Shown here piece by piece: positions 12,041-23,332 of a stretch of DNA of 64,000 bases. How positions within the stretch are numbered: the first letter of the stretch is position 1; each line of letters begins with the position of its first letter. A program made the position numbers and the translations under genes. Source of the DNA: Silene latifolia. Its lineage: Eukaryota > Streptophyta > Magnoliopsida > Caryophyllales > Caryophyllaceae. Location of the stretch: NCBI RefSeq assembly GCF_048544455.1, contig NC_133538.1, positions 7,119,658-7,183,657 on the forward strand. Direction: 5' to 3'. Below the pieces are notes generated by a model. That model did not search any database, was not told the origin of the DNA, and was given only the letters and a program-made list of their open reading frames with translations.

Positions 12041-13425
12041 GTTTTAACAGTAAAATAAACGTGTTCTACACTGCAAAAAGAAGAATAAATAATAAGCATG
12101 TGCATCAATTTTAATTTAAGTCTAATGCAATACTGTTATAACGCGAAGATTCAAGCATTTATACAATTGACCTTCCTCAAGAATTATATAAATGATCCCA
12201 AGACTCAATTATCTGTAAATTGATAAGCCAACCTTTTGGCTAATTCTACTGTTAGAATTCTTGGTCGATAAATTTCTGTAAATTCTATCTTTAGTCCATC
12301 ATAATCACGAGAAACTCTTCGGACTATAATGTTGAGATAAACTAAGTCAACACAAACTACTTACCCAACGTAGAAGGGGTCATATTATGCTTACCGACGA
12401 AGAAGGGATTCATAGTTGTTTGCCCTTATAAAGACTAATCTCAATTTCCGTTTTAGAGGAAGATCCCATCAACTTTGTTTTAATTCATTTTAAGTGAACT
12501 AATATCTAGCATGCGTGAATGAATAAACTAAGGTGATGGCTTAAACGATTGACATCTTGTATGTCTATGAAAACTAACATACAATCTATATGAGTCAATT
12601 TTCATGCATTTTAGTAGGTGGTTTGGTTTTAGGCGGAATATGATGCATTAACTAGCATGTGAATGAAAAACAATAAGAACGGTAAAACAAAAAAATAAAG
12701 TCCTAGTGTGGCCTATCCTATCAAAATGAACATAAGTACAACTTTGGAATCCGTTCTTAGACCCGAGAAGCTTGTCTTGATGTTCCATCTTGATCCATGT
12801 AGCGGGAGTGAGCTTCCATCTTCATCTTTAGTCTTCTCAAAAATTACAATTTAAAATTACATAATAAACCTATTTACATTCTAATTTCAAAACCGTAATA
12901 AATAAAGAAAACCAAACGGAGATACGAGATCTCAAATTACATTAAAAATTATGTTCCCATCATTACGAAAACATAATTTGACTAAGGCCACACTAGGTAT
13001 TACAAAATACAACCGATTCCAAAAATACGTAAATATTAAATAAAACCATTCAACGATTCATTCAACTAAATAAAATGCATCAACTAAAAAAATTAAACAT
13101 ACAAGACATAATTCTTTAATTATGTAGATTAATTTTACCCAAACCACCTATTTAAATGATCAAATTAAGTGACAATTCCTCAATTAATCACATTAATTTT
13201 AATCTTAATTCACGTTAAACTTGTAATATGAATTTAATCCAATCATTATTTTATACCTCTTTAAAATAATTAGCTATCTATGAATTATGAACTGCCACAA
13301 TAATTAATTGGCCAAAAACAACAAACAATTTTTTTTTTAGGTTTTTCTCGACAAAAAACCGAAACAGCCCCCAAAAAATTTTTTTTCCTCGGTTTTTCAG
13401 CAAAAACCGAAAAGATAAAAACAGA

Positions 13426-13475
<50 letters not shown>

Positions 13476-14098
13476 TCTGCCCAAACGTGAATAGTAACAG
13501 AAACAGATGTTTTTTTTTTTTATCTTTTCTCGGCTGAAAAACGAAACAAAAAAAAAAACAGAAACCCTATTTTTTTGTGTCTCGGCTAAAAAATTAGAAC
13601 AGCCCCAAAAATTTTTTTTTCTTTTTCTCGGCTGAAAAACCCTAAAACAAAAAAAACACAATTTTTTGTTTTGGAAAAACAGCCGCACCCTTTGATCGAA
13701 AAAAACGAAGAATTGTTTAAAGTTGCTATTAACAAGATTGGCATATTCAACTTTTAATTTAAATACATATTCAAACTAGATTATTCAAATTTAACCTGTT
13801 AAAAGAATATCTAAATCATGATAAAACCGATTATCATAATTGATTTGAACTTTTGTTAAATTAAGTTATATGCCAAAAAAAACAGCAAAAACAATTCATC
13901 AATTCGACAAAAACGATTTCCATTTACATCTCGATTTATTAAATCGAAACATCTACAAATTATCATATTATTATCTTAACTGATTAAAACAACAATATGA
14001 AAGAATCAAATGGAAATAAAACAACAAAAAAAACGAAACAAATCGGCTGCAAAAAATTTCTTCTCGGCATAAAAAAAATTTCAGCCGATTTTTTTTTT
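12041..14098 (-). other. Leader of the nested copia, with poly-T and putative 3' splice site
   Basis: Non-coding and very A/T-rich, with a homopolymer of about 40 T at 13434-13473 and many CGGTTTTT/TCGGC(T)GA variants. On the minus strand CTTTTTGCAG (plus 12071-12080) stands 31 bases before the gag start and looks like a 3' splice site. The proximal end at 14098 abuts copied host sequence, so the primer binding site expected here is missing. Confidence 0.5.
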
Positions 14099-14982
14099 CT
14101 TTTGTGACCCTATACACCACGATTTGATGTATGGCTAGCCCATTATCAAGGTGAATATATTATAAACCAAACTAGAATGATATATCATGTAGATGATGCA
14201 AGACTCAAATTGGTAACCCAAGATTGAACCTTAGATTGTGGAATAATGAACGCAAAGAGTTATCGAGTACTCTTGAAACCATTAGGTTGTTAATCTTATG
14301 GTATATGCGTATCTTGTATTCAAAGCAAGATGTCTCGTGCCTTTTGGTTGAAAAGGAGATCCAGGTTGTAAATCATTGATCCAAAATAGGTTGATCATTT
14401 TCTTTTACCAACGATTTAAGTTGACGCTAATGTGTGTGGGATTTATCTGTATGCATCCCTTTAACTTTAAGGATTATAACGAATTTATTGTGATGATAAC
14501 TAGTCATAAAATAAATTGCATAAACAAAATCGAAGATGAATAAGAAATAACCTTCTGTCCTAGCTAAAAAGGCCTATGAACAATATCGCAATGATATTCT
14601 CCTATCAGTTGCACCCAAGATGATTTGAGATATGCCCCTGTTCTTTTGCTAGAATTGATCTCCCAAATTAACTGATTAACTTTAGGTTTTTTTTGTGTTT
14701 TTCTTTTTGATGAGAGGAGGCTAGGTTAAAAGAGAATTAGGGTAGAAAAATAATGATCTACCTCTTACCTTATAAAACCGTGTATTAGGTAAAATAGGGT
14801 AGATTTTTTCTTCCAAAATCTCGGCCCAAATTTCCAAAATTAAGAGGATTATTTCTCTTTTTTTTCGGTTTTAGCAACAACCACAAATTAGGATAAAATC
14901 CTCTTATTTCTGGTTATTCTAAAATTACATATAATGCGTACATTTTATTAATTGTCATACATGTTGTCCCGTTTTAATAAGT
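14099..14982. repeat. Direct duplicate of 9494-10378
   Basis: About 884 bases, collinear with 9494-10378 at roughly 97-98 percent identity by eye. The block crosses an LTR boundary: 14099-14434 corresponds to the host copia's pol (9494-9829) and 14435-14982 to the nested LTR. Neither end is an LTR terminus. Confidence 0.85.
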
Positions 14983-15502
14983 CCATACATAACCGATTGT
15001 AGTCGATTTATTAAGTCCGGCCTGGCAACATATATTATAACAATCTCGTGTAAAATATACTTTAACTATAATTAAATATAACCGATTACATTTAATTACG
15101 AATTAACATATTAATTCGTCCAAGCTAACATTATATACATTAATTAAATATAACATATTATATTCAATTTTACGAATTGACAGTTAATTCGTCTTAGCTA
15201 ATATTATTTAATCGGCATTAAATAATCGTCTTATCAACACATTGACTAACTGTTTAGTCATATCAGGCATCAATGTGATTACATTTCCATAATCACATCT
15301 CTCAAACACATCCTTTAGGTGTAACTTTTAGGGACCAGTTGATCACCGCCATCTGTATGATAATAACGTCAAACTTTCTAGCAAGCCAACCGTTATTAGG
15401 TAATCGTTAATCAACTGATAAAATACGAAGTATACCCTTGTGAACCAATAAGAGATTTATTAATGTTATCATACTAATTTGTGGAGGACACAAGCTCCAA
15501 CA
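14435..15502 (-). repeat. 5' LTR of the nested copia
   Basis: On the minus strand it begins TGTTGGAGCTTGTG at 15502 and ends in ...CCCACA at 14435, about 1,068 bases. It shares the GTTTGACGTTATTATCAT and GTGATCAACTGGTCCC-type blocks (15330-15400) with the other copia LTRs in the window. Flanked on the right by the ATGTG duplication. Confidence 0.7.
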
Positions 15503-15507
15503 ATGTG

Positions 15508-17360
15508 TTCACTTAATAAGGTAAATAGAGAAATCTTTGAAGAAGTTTAAAGAGTTCGAGGAATCACGATTTAGTCGTGATGGGATTATCAAAGTGAAGA
15601 CTTTGATATAAGCCAATGGAAATGTGATACAGTATCACAAAATTAATCTCTCTCAGCACACATTATGGGATAATGTGTGGTTGGATAAAGAAATCAAACG
15701 CTATTCGATATGGTTTGAGTTACTTGATCCTTTTGGGGATTTTATCATTTTGTCTAAATTATTTTTCCACTAAATTTAAAACGAATCATATGAGATATGA
15801 AATGGTAGGGTACCATGTTTGTAAGTTTTCCAAAGAAACAAATGCTCATTTTTCCTTACTATAATCACGAGTACAACGGGATTGTGGCTCGTGAAGCTGT
15901 CTTTCTAGAATACAAGTTTATTTCTAGAAGACAGAGTGAGAGAAATTATTCAAGAGCCACAAAGAATGTTATGTCGCAAGAATCTGGTCTTTCTTGGCTA
16001 CATGAGACGTTTTATACGTTTTGTGTAAGACGTTGTTTCTTCAAAACCTAGGAGGTTAAAGTTATCACTTGTTGAAGATGATGAATTAGTGTTACTTTTA
16101 GAAAGTAAAGAGTTTGCAACTTACAAAGAAATTGTTTGATTCAAGTTGATTACTTCTTGAAAGTAATGAACATATGACTTACATGAGAGTGTTTAAGTCA
16201 CAACTCAATACAAGGCTTAGAGCCATGAAAATCCGAAATAAATTCCAATTGAATTTTTAGATATCAAAGCTTGATTGGTTGCAAAGGGTTTTGCACTAGT
16301 TGAAATGCTTAAGTCTATTTGGATCTTCTTAGGGATTGTGTTTCATTATGAGATATATATAGCGAGTGAATCTAGAACCCACTTCTTCAATTAGAAGGAA
16401 TGTATTCAATACATGTCTTGAGTTTTGTAGATTCTTGCAATCCTAAGATAATGTGAAACTTAAGAGAGGGTCTTAAGTAGAACATCAATGAGTTGGAATC
16501 AATGTTTTGATCATGTTATAAAACTTTTCTCGATAAGTCGAGAAGTTGTGTTTATACATGAAGTTTAGTGGGAGTTACGGAAATTTTAATTAGTCTAATA
16601 TATGGATGACATATTGATCATTGGGAATGATTTTTAACTTTTGGAGAAATATAATACATCTTTAATATCCAGATTTATGTAGATAAATCCACATGATATT
16701 AGCGTCAGATAAGAAGTCTTATGTTGATAAGATTCATGACTAGTTCAATCAAGTTGAACATATTTGATTGATTCCATTTGCTTCCGCTGCCGGATCAATT
16801 AAATAGGAAATGATGTATAACACTTCATATACTTTGAGTATGATGAATTGTTTCAAATCGAATTTAAGTAATAGTTACCAAGTAAGCCATCAAGATTACC
16901 CTAAGTGCTTGCAGAAGCATTAAGGATGCAAAGCAAAGTGTTTTTGATGCAATTTTGTGTAAGGGTGTTACACAAATGACAATTGACAATTGAGATTGCG
17001 GATGGTTTCGGACAAAACCATAATCAAAACACATTAGGATGGTTAAGATACCATTGTGGCTGTGTTATTTAAGAAATAGATTTTTTAGAATCGTTCTAGG
17101 CAATAAAGAACAATGAGAAATATTTACAACGGAAATTGAGTACACTTGCAATTATGGGATGTGCAAGAGGGATGAGTCCCGCACACTGTGAAAACAGTGG
17201 GAGCTATTTTAAGGCAAGAAAGCCTATGTCTAGATTGGATGTAGACACGTACTCAGAAAGTTTTGTAATGCAAATGTATACATTACGAAAAGAAAACAAG
17301 TATGTAGCAAGGTTGAGCAGGGAGTTGCTAAGACCTACTTACAATGCCTATTCATAGGCT
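15508..17360 (+). pseudogene. Decayed outer copia integrase, reverse transcriptase and RNase H
   Basis: Continues the outer element after the nested insertion. Near 15525-15590 KSLKKFKEFEESR recalls the integrase core. At about 15840-15935 the open stretch IVAREAVFLEYKFISRR is the segment after the integrase that precedes RT. Near 16290-16340 is an RT relic (VEMLKSIW, the VA-x-LKSIR type), and at about 16600-16630 the RT catalytic motif YMDDILIIGN. Near 17180-17340 an RNase H relic reads CENSGSYFKARKPMSRL (from the CDN-x-x-A-x-x-x-A-K-x-P pattern). Stops occur throughout. Confidence 0.7.
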
Positions 17361-18201
17361 TAACATGATGAGTCATGTCATTTCAATTGCATTGAGATGA
17401 ACAACTACATATAAGATCAAAATAGATTATAGAATATGAAGTAGTAATCAGGCATTGACTATTCATATATGATAATCGCATTTGTCGCTCGAGTATTTAC
17501 TTTAAAAACTCTTTTCTTGTACTTTGTTACATCCAAACGGGTTGTATGACAATGTTGAACCCCGTTAAAGTGAACCCGGATTAACATAGTATTCGCCCAT
17601 AGTCACTTGTATGAGGTGACGTCTCGAAGTGACTAGAGTGTGATGCGATTGATGGCAAGTTCAGTGCCATACAGTCATGTGAGATGACTAGTCGATCACA
17701 TAGGCAGACTGTTAGGAACACTTTGTCGGGCAGTGACCGCTTATAGAGTTCTGGCAAATTTATAAAGCCTGGTCGTGGCGAGAGCTACTATAATATTCTA
17801 ATGAGTCAATTCTTTTGACTAAAGACTGTTCGCCTAAGGTGGCATGGTTTCAGATTAACTTTGATTTATGTTACTACGACCTTCGTAAATGGGGTCAAAT
17901 GGGCATATTTTGGGTTATGATGGTTGTGGCTAGTCGAAGGGAATAGTGCGATAGGAATTGTCTACCCCCTTATCAGGATTAAAACAATATCTCAGGGCCA
18001 CTCGAGGAGCAATGAACTGGAAATGCGTGGCCACGCTCGGAAGGTATCTATGGTAGATAAATTCCGGTCAATCAGTTATTCTCCAGATCGAGGAAACCAC
18101 TCTCGATATGATCACTTGCAAGTACGACCCGAAAGACACCTTGCATTGAGTGGGAGATGGTAATAGGACAAGAGAATTGGTGACGCACACTTGTCGAGGA
18201 C
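17361..18201 (+). other. 3' untranslated block of the outer copia
   Basis: No ORF that belongs to pol. From about 17510 it turns less AT-rich and regular (GTGACTAGAGTGTGATGCG, CAGGGCCACTCGAGGAGCAA, GTACGACCCGAAAGACACC) compared with the badly decayed pol before it. I take it as the element's conserved 3' non-coding region. Confidence 0.5.
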
Positions 18202-18212
18202 AAGTGGGAGAT
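18202..18212 (+). promoter_or_regulatory. Polypurine tract of the outer copia
   Basis: AAGTGGGAGAT directly before the 3' LTR start TGTTGG, the usual plus-strand primer position. Confidence 0.75.
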
Positions 18213-19480
18213 TGTTGGAGTAAGTGTCCCCGACAATAATGCGATCACAACTGTCGATCATATTGATCACATATTTAAATCTCAAATAAAGAATACGTGA
18301 GGGATGATTTATTATTTATAATCAACTGATCGTCATTAGTCGGTAATGATTGGTGACTAGAGTTTGACATTCTTTGTCGTGTGACGGTGGTGGTCAGTTG
18401 ATCCCTTAAGGTCACACCTAAAGGACAATTCCCTTAATGGATAAATTGATTAATTGTATGACGATACAAAATGATCAAATCCTTAAAAGTGAACAATTTA
18501 CTTGTGAGTGAGAATATTGATATCTTATTGTAATGGGATTAAATAAGATTTATTTTAGTAATAAAAATGCTTTGTTACTAAAACTGATTATTGTTTGAGA
18601 AACAATAGAGATAAGAATGAATGGTTGATTATAATTACAAGATGTTGTGAATTATAATTATATGACCCATTTTATTTATGTGATCAAGTATCACTAGTCA
18701 ATTTATTGTATGTAATTTAATTAATTTATGAAATGATATTTATGTGATAAATATGCATTAAATTAATTAATAACATGTAACATACTACATGTGACATATT
18801 GTGTGACAATTGACAAATTGACAAAATAAAATGATAGTCCATTTTATGGAGGATGGTCAGAAATATGGAGGGAGTATAAGTGGGTTTTGGTTGTTTTATT
18901 TTATTTGATAAAATGGCATGATGATGCCTACCTACAACTAGCCTTACACCTACTCTTACGCATCTTACACATCTATTTCTTGTGAAGACAAAAAGAGAAA
19001 AGAGGATGTCCTTAGTTGGACTACTCCAACCGTGCTCCTTCTTTTAATTAGAGAGATTTTGTTCTCTTAATTGATTCTTACACTTAACCATTCAACAACA
19101 CATGCAAAGTTGTTCTATATTCTCCTACTTCTCTCTAAAAAAGTTTTAGATTACAATAAATTGTTCATCCACTCTAATACTATAACAAGGTTACTAGTGT
19201 CGTAATAATAACAATATTAGAATACATTTTAAGGATACTAGTATAATAATCTAGTTAATTAGTATACTAGTTTAAGGGTAAGTCTTGGGTGCAATATAAG
19301 GAGGATTTCTATTCTTGGGATCTTGGAAGATCATCCATCATATTAAGCTCAAGAACAAGTGAAGGTGGGAGACTTTCATTTGTGCCCATTTGACCGAATT
19401 TTTGATGGTGAGAAAACGATTTTCTTATCTCTTCTTATAATGATGGTGAGAAAACGATGGTGAGAAAACGATTTCTAACA
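18213..19480 (+). repeat. 3' LTR of the outer copia, with rearranged end
   Basis: Collinear with 5105-6340 and then different. The last 75 or so bases of the 5' LTR are replaced by copies of GATGGTGAGAAAACGAT before a normal-looking terminus TTTCTAACA. An extra ACAAATTG unit lies near 18815. The target duplication GAAAG follows at 19481. Confidence 0.85.
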
Positions 19481-19485
19481 GAAAG
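19481..19485. repeat. Right target-site duplication of the outer copia
   Basis: GAAAG, pairing with GTAAG at 5100-5104 with one mismatch. Confidence 0.75.
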
Positions 19486-19909
19486 CACCCGAACAGCAGC
19501 AGTATAATGACCATCACAAATCTTCCTCCGACACTGCCGAAGGTTAAGCTCGCTCAAATCAAGGTCCTCCTCCACATAAAAGGAAGGAGGAACCTCATCC
19601 AAAGTCGCCCATAAAAGTTGCAAACTACCACCAGGCACACCCCAAGCAAGAATAGCGCTGGCAATACTCTCTTCCTGGCGCTGCCGTCTGACAGCGGTCC
19701 TACACTCAAGATTACTCATGGGAGAAATGGTGACACAAGCAAACGAATCCAGTAGGAGAGATCACCAGAAGAGTCAGCCACATCATCAAATGCCCGCAAT
19801 AAAACCCGAGCAAATCCAAGGCGACACTTAGGAGGGATAGATTTCACAGTGCATAAACCCAACGAAAGCAAACGATCAAGCAAGGAGATAGTCCAACCAA
19901 CTGGCTCAA
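19481..19909 (-). pseudogene. Non-LTR-like reverse transcriptase, middle part
   Basis: This is the piece of the RT gene upstream of its catalytic core. It reads EPVGWTISLLDRLLSLGL, then CTVKSIPPKCRLGFARVLL, then in a shifted frame NLECRTAVRRQRQEESIAS, GVPGGSLQLLW and QCRRKICDGHYTAAVRVLS, ending at the copia target site at 19485. At its upstream end the LTR of element III starts (19910). A frameshift lies near 19715-19725. The conserved KICDGHYTAAVRVL segment immediately precedes the RT fingers found at 5104, so the order and strand fit one gene cut by the 14-kb copia. Confidence 0.75.
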
Positions 19910-20124
19910 TGTAACACCCCCATCTACCAAGGAGCCTTAACAAGACCTTCCCTAGCAGATAAGGCCATTACCATCTCGGTTGCCCGAGGACAGTAATAAT
20001 CAAATGTCGATGAAAGAACGTTTAAGTTACATTACAAGTGATTTACAAACAACTGACGATAAGATAGATACACTCGAAACTACTATCATCTATGTGAAGC
20101 TATATCTGCCATGACTCGTGATAG

Positions 20125-20129
20125 ACTCA
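20125..20129. repeat. Left target-site duplication of Athila I
   Basis: ACTCA, identical to 31111-31115. The unoccupied site is visible in the other LTR of element III at about 60926-60935, where ACTCA occurs once. Confidence 0.95.
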
Positions 20130-20745
20130 TGATACGTCTGTCGTGTACCTATCAAAAATAAACTAACTAAACTAACTATATAGCTAGGGAAGTCAGGTCG
20201 ATCTCATCAGGGAGGCAAGATATCGGTAGAAGTCCGTCTATTTGGTCACAAATGGGGGAGTTGTTTAAATTGGTTTTCTAAACTAAAAGGTTTAAAGGGA
20301 AGAGAAGCAGAGACAAGAGCAGTAAAGGCAGAAAAATAGAATTAAACTATCAAATAGAGAAGGGACATGTCAGGATTTCGGTTCACTACGGTAGTCCAGT
20401 GACTCAACTGTAAACAACTTAGACAAATTAATGCGAGACGGATATGGAAAGGTCCTTCTGGTCCACTTTCTACCCTAAACTTCCACTAACTTAACTTCCG
20501 TCCTCATCAGGGTAGTCTACTGTTCATAGCAGGCCTATTTAGTCCAATCTTCTGATCCAGGATTAAATTTAGCCAGATTAAAGGGTGACTCAGAAGCGTG
20601 CACTCAACTAAGTCGGTAAAATACAGTTAAATTGCTATGGTGACAGAATCTCACAATTAATTCATCTAACCTACTCACTACATCGTCACATTTCTACAGT
20701 AGGTCCTCTAATCCCAACATGAAACAAGTTTAGCTACTCATATCG

Positions 20746-20754
20746 CTATTTATA
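20746..20754 (-). promoter_or_regulatory. TATA box of Athila I LTR
   Basis: TATAAATAG on the minus strand, repeated in the other LTR at about 30244-30252. This is a plausible core promoter of the element. Confidence 0.45.
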
Positions 20755-21138
20755 CTATCAAAACTAGCAGCAGATAAATAACCAGCATTCAACATATTAA
20801 AACGACAATTAAATTGCATAAAAGTAAATTAGGGCAGAAATTAAATGAAGTAAAACAAAGAATTAAAGTAAACAAAAGAGCTATTATTATTAAGAAAGGA
20901 GAAAGAGATTACAATCGTGCGAATCCGGCGTAAAGAACGACAAAATACGAGCGGAGTAATCCCGAAAGCGAAGTTACAGAGAAATATGAAAATGATCGAT
21001 GAAAAAACGGAAAAAAAAGTGTCGATGATAATAGAATCGATAGCTAATGACCTAGTTGACGTAAGCTTAAATAAGAAATCAACTAAGTCCAACAACTAAA
21101 ACACACTTACGGACTAATTAAAGCCCACGCAAGCCTAA

Positions 21139-21330
21139 ACCACTCGATCGAGTAAGATAAATCCACTCGATCGAGCAAAACTCCAGAAAATCTACTCAAT
21201 CGAGTAGAATAGTTACTCGATCGAGTAACCTCTCTTTTAAGCACTTCTTGATCGAGTAAATAACTACTCGATCGTTCAACTAAGGCCATAAAAACCACTC
21301 GATCGAGTAATAAAACCACTCGATCGAGTC
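21139..21330. repeat. CTCGATCGAG palindrome array in the Athila I 3' LTR
   Basis: About eight copies of the 10-bp palindrome CTCGATCGAG (usually ACTCGATCGAGT, 12-bp palindrome) and close variants, spaced roughly 20-35 bases. Confidence 0.9.
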
Positions 21331-21603
21331 TTCTTCCTTCAAATCAGCCCAATCTCATCACCGACTGCCTCGTAAACCGTGCCTTCACGCATTCCAATGC
21401 AGTTTCTCACTCTGGAAAATCCCGTCTCCTTAAAATGCATGCAAAAAGGACGAAAAATGGTACGATTCCACTACTTTCGCGTTCATTTTTACAAAACGAA
21501 CCAAAGTAGCCAATTCGGGGCATAATACTATATAAACAGTACAAAAATGCATGGAAATACGTGCTAAAATAGGCTAAAAAGACTATACAATATGCACGTA
21601 TCA

Positions 21604-23332
21604 AATCTCCTCAAATCGAACCTTTACTCGTCCTCGAGTAAACTAAAATGCAACTAATGGAACGGAAATGATAACTCAGAGCTAGCTTAACTTGTCTACT
21701 TGAACCAATTTAATACAACAAAAACTAAAAGTTATAGCTAAGCAGTCAACACGCAAACCAGTTATAAGCTGTTCAGAAATATAGCCAACCTATCGACCTT
21801 GTAAGACCAACAAAATCGGACTCTCTCGTGGTCACTCTTCTCTCATAATGCAAAGGGTGAATGTTATATGTGTAAGAGAGAAGGAAAAACAGTCACTCAC
21901 CTAACTGCGACCTACATAGCATGCATGCAATAAAAATAAAAGACAATTCAAGTACTAATGCACACACTCCAACCAATAATGTCCGTCACAGCCGAGGGCT
22001 TACAAATAATATGGGAATAGTGAGGTTCAGGTGAGAAAAGGCAAAACAAGTTAGGGTAATGTGGAGGTAAAAGCATCAAGCTAGTTTCTAACAGGACCAT
22101 AATAAACCATTCGAATCTCAACTGATTGAAAAATAGAGTACAAGTGCCCTTCATTTGGCACACAGCTCACTAAACTCATACACAATCTCCTCAAAAATAT
22201 GGAATAAGAATGGAGGAGTTAGACGGTCACAAACTTTCCTTTTTTAACACCGTCTAAGTGAATCAAATGAAACAAATCAATTATTTTTCAAACTTCTTTT
22301 CTTTATTCTTTTCACGTGAATCAACCTTTTTTTTCATTTTTCATTTTTTTTCTTTTCTTCTTTCAAGTTTTTCCTTCCTTTTTTTTTCTTTTTCAATTCT
22401 TTTTTTTTTCCTTTTTCACCTTCCTTCTTTTTACACCAACTCCATACAAAAAGATACAAGCCAAACTGCAGACGGAAAATCATACCACAAAAGACATACT
22501 AAACTAGCTTGACTAGGCAGGCTCAGTTTGGGATGTAGCTAATGGGTCAAAAAGGCAAGTTTTGGCTTAAGTGGAGCTGAATGGGTGAAAAATAAAAGGA
22601 AAAGGGAAAATTTGCAAGCACCTCCCTGCATGTGACACCAACCACAAACCCGAATGTGTGCATTTGACAAGAAATTGAATGTCATAAAAGTGCAAAAACG
22701 ATGAACATGTTATTCAAGGAGTACTACTCTTAATTCCTATAAACCGGTCATGAATGTCACCAGTTATGGGCTCTAAAACTCAGAATTTATGGAGTAGTTT
22801 GCCAATTTATCAGGTGAAGTCTAAACAGTCAGCTATATTTGAATAGAAACTCGTAGATTATGCGTATGACAAAGCTAATAACTATCAACAGAAGTGCAAG
22901 GCTCAAGTAAAAATAACAAGTTATAGTGCAGTTTCATCACGAAAATCTACCGTTTCGACTCAACCTATATGCAAAAATAAATGTGAATATTTTTGAATTT
23001 TTGAAATTTTCTAATTTTTTTTTTTTGATTTTTTTTATTATTTAATGAAATAAACAAACAATGCAAGCTGAAATAAATAAACGTGAATGCAAAACAAATG
23101 CAAATGCAGACTCAAAAGGATGCAATACCCTCTCCAAACCAAAACGGACAACGCCCTCGTTGTCCTCCAGCATAAACCAGCAGATATATACAGGGGAACG
23201 GGAATATACAACCAATAAAGAATAAAAAGCAATAGAATAAAAAGGAGACAAAAATAAAAGAGTAAGATGTACATATAAAACACGAACTTCCCTCAACCAG
23301 CCGGAAAACTGGGGAAGTGAGTAGACCAGTAT
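21604..23332 (-). other. 3' untranslated region of Athila I
   Basis: AT-rich, with a long T/C-rich tract at 22290-22430 (purine-rich on the element strand) and no credible gene; short frames here are low-complexity. The purine run GAGGAGATT (minus strand) at 21604-21612 directly before the LTR is the likely plus-strand primer. Confidence 0.6.

Larger units (their letters stand above)
9830..15502 (-). mobile_element. Nested minus-strand copia, internally deleted
   Basis: Reading on the minus strand: LTR 15502 to 14435, a 336-base block copied from the flanking host element, a long leader, gag and the start of pol (12040 to 10378), then directly the tail of the 3' LTR (10378 to 9830). The integrase core after the YGYVYL region, the RT, the RNase H, the polypurine tract and the first part of the 3' LTR are missing. 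It is flanked by ATGTG duplications. It sits inside the integrase region of the outer copia, which resumes at 15508. Confidence 0.75.
5105..19480 (+). mobile_element. Ty1/copia LTR retrotransposon with a nested copia
   Basis: The element has two LTRs (5105-6407 and 18213-19480), an initiator-Met primer site after the first, a polypurine tract before the second, and decayed gag, protease, integrase, RT and RNase H in copia order on the plus strand. A second, minus-strand copia (9830-15502) is inserted within the integrase region. The plus-strand coding sequence is full of stops and frameshifts, so it has been dead for a long time. The element is inserted in a reverse transcriptase gene. Confidence 0.85.
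20130..21603 (-). repeat. 3' LTR of Athila I
   Basis: About 1,474 bases, collinear with 29628-31110 at an estimated 97-98 percent. It lacks a short CCATTTTGTCC-type stretch near 21490 present in the other copy. It includes a TATA box on the minus strand (plus 20746-20754) and a CTCGATCGAG array at 21139-21330. Confidence 0.92.

Noticed and set aside
13278-13688. A 136-codon minus-strand frame rich in Lys and Phe
   Set aside because: It runs through poly-T and A/T-rich leader sequence of the nested copia; low-complexity artefact.
20841-21095. An identical 84-codon frame in both LTRs of Athila I (also 30339-30593)
   Set aside because: The two copies match because the LTRs are recent duplicates of each other; the older LTR fragment at 2357-3031 does not keep it open.
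21139-21330. Possible CRISPR-like regular repeat array
   Set aside because: Units are 10-12-bp palindromes with short irregular spacing in a plant LTR; no leader and no cas genes.
22258-22512. Phe/Ser-rich plus-strand frames
   Set aside because: They translate a T/C-rich tract in the 3' region of Athila I, the complement of a purine-rich stretch; no coding signal.
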